Shown here: piece by piece, positions 32,333-32,592 of the stretch
Layout: each line of letters begins with the position of its first letter
Position numbering within the stretch: position 1 is the stretch's first letter
Source: JBQTHP01 sp052389755
Lineage (GTDB): Bacteria; Pseudomonadota; Gammaproteobacteria; Steroidobacterales; Steroidobacteraceae
Reading direction: 5' to 3'
DNA length: 32,592 nucleotides
NCBI GenBank assembly: GCA_052389755.1
Contig: JBQTHP010000023.1
Coordinates: 1 to 32,592 of the forward strand
The notes under the pieces: generated by a model
Seen by the model: the letters and a program-made list of their open reading frames with translations, nothing else
What the model was told of the DNA's origin: nothing
Databases searched by the model: none
Program-made: the position numbers and the translations under genes

Positions 32333-32427
32333 GCCGACTTCCGCCTTCCGCCTACCGGCCGGAAAAGAGCGTGAAACTGAGCGCTGGCGATGATCCTCTG
32401 GCCGGAAGTCGGAAGGCGGAAGACGGT
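32333..32427. repeat. Dispersed palindromic element, copy D (after the lipoprotein gene)
   Basis: Left arm 32333-32360 and right arm 32400-32427 are 28-base inverted repeats matching at 24 of 28 positions, with a 39-base loop starting GGAAAAGAGCG. The core CTTCCGCCTTCCG is identical to that of copy A. It starts 2 bases after the lipoprotein stop. Confidence 0.85.
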
Positions 32428-32434
32428 AGCCGTG

Positions 32435-32592
32435 TCTTCGGGCTTGCCCGCATGGCGGCTCCACGCCGCGTGAACGGCGTCGCCGTGGAGAAGCAAGTGG
32501 AGGCGAAGCGGCGCGGCGTTGGCGAAAGGGGTTTTAACCAGCGGAAAAACATGGGGGCAAGAAAAAACCAGACACACACGACGGCCCCCCCC
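32435..32592. other. Contig-end region without supportable genes
   Basis: A short GC-rich hairpin (CTCCACG...CGTGGAG, about 32463-32494) is followed by a change to A- and homopolymer-rich sequence: GGGG, TTTT, AAAAA, GGGGG, AAAAAA, then CACACACA and a run of eight C at the very end. A basic open frame from 32452 stays open to the edge but has no ribosome site. The tail looks like low-quality assembly or an unfinished contig end. Confidence 0.6.

Noticed and set aside
32452..32592. Open frame starting at ATG 32452 and running off the right edge
   Set aside because: No ribosome site, very basic composition and unreliable tail sequence.
1..32592. tRNA, rRNA or riboswitch genes
   Set aside because: I saw no tRNA cloverleaf-like TTCGA arm with matching acceptor ends, rRNA stretch or known riboswitch core in the intergenic gaps.

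Overview
The window is a high-GC, gene-dense bacterial chromosome segment with no rRNA, tRNA, phage, IS element or CRISPR array that I can see. Its gene order matches a conserved gammaproteobacterial backbone known from Pseudomonas aeruginosa: the pil-chp chemosensory genes diverge from gshB-tonB-yqgE-ruvX-pyrB, and pilT/pilU diverge from yggS-proC-yggT. A PyrK-like iron-sulfur flavoprotein follows pyrB, and a third PilT/PilU-type ATPase follows pilU, so this is not Pseudomonas itself. I infer a gammaproteobacterium outside the pseudomonads, perhaps near the Xanthomonadales/Steroidobacter-like lineages; the exact lineage is not resolved from this sequence.

Region by region: (1) 1-9481, minus strand: pilG-pilH-pilI-pilJ-chpA-chpC (chpC runs off the left edge), the chemosensory system controlling twitching motility and surface sensing. 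(2) 9648-14437, plus strand: a tightly overlapping run gshB-tonB-yqgE-ruvX-pyrB-pyrK-like, combining glutathione synthesis, envelope energy coupling, rRNA/DNA processing and pyrimidine synthesis. (3) 14522-18006, minus: pilT-pilU-second pilU-like gene, the retraction motors that the region 1 system would regulate. (4) 18095-20726, plus: yggS-proC-yggT, then a separately promoted HU-like nucleoid protein ending in a strong terminator. (5) 20768-26914, minus: htpG behind a good heat-shock (sigma-32) promoter, a secreted amidohydrolase, a Zn/Cd/Pb-type P-type ATPase and an alpha/beta hydrolase. (6) 27221-32331: an orphan ParA ATPase, a small uncharacterised protein, ppnN overlapping an L,D-transpeptidase, and an ATP-grasp ligase that shares a 26-bp divergent promoter gap with a lipoprotein.

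The structure not explained by genes is mainly a family of GC-rich palindromic elements built from CTTCCGCC-type units. Three full copies (7968-8076, 16849-16959, 32333-32427) and one half copy (28009-28042) all lie between genes. A second, smaller repeat built on AGACG units lies just after pyrK and just after parA. I found no obvious defence system or biosynthetic cluster. The strongest candidates for new biology are the palindrome family, the tandem third retraction ATPase, the PyrK placement, the orphan ParA and the ATP-grasp/lipoprotein pair. The last roughly 100 bases look like a degraded contig end.
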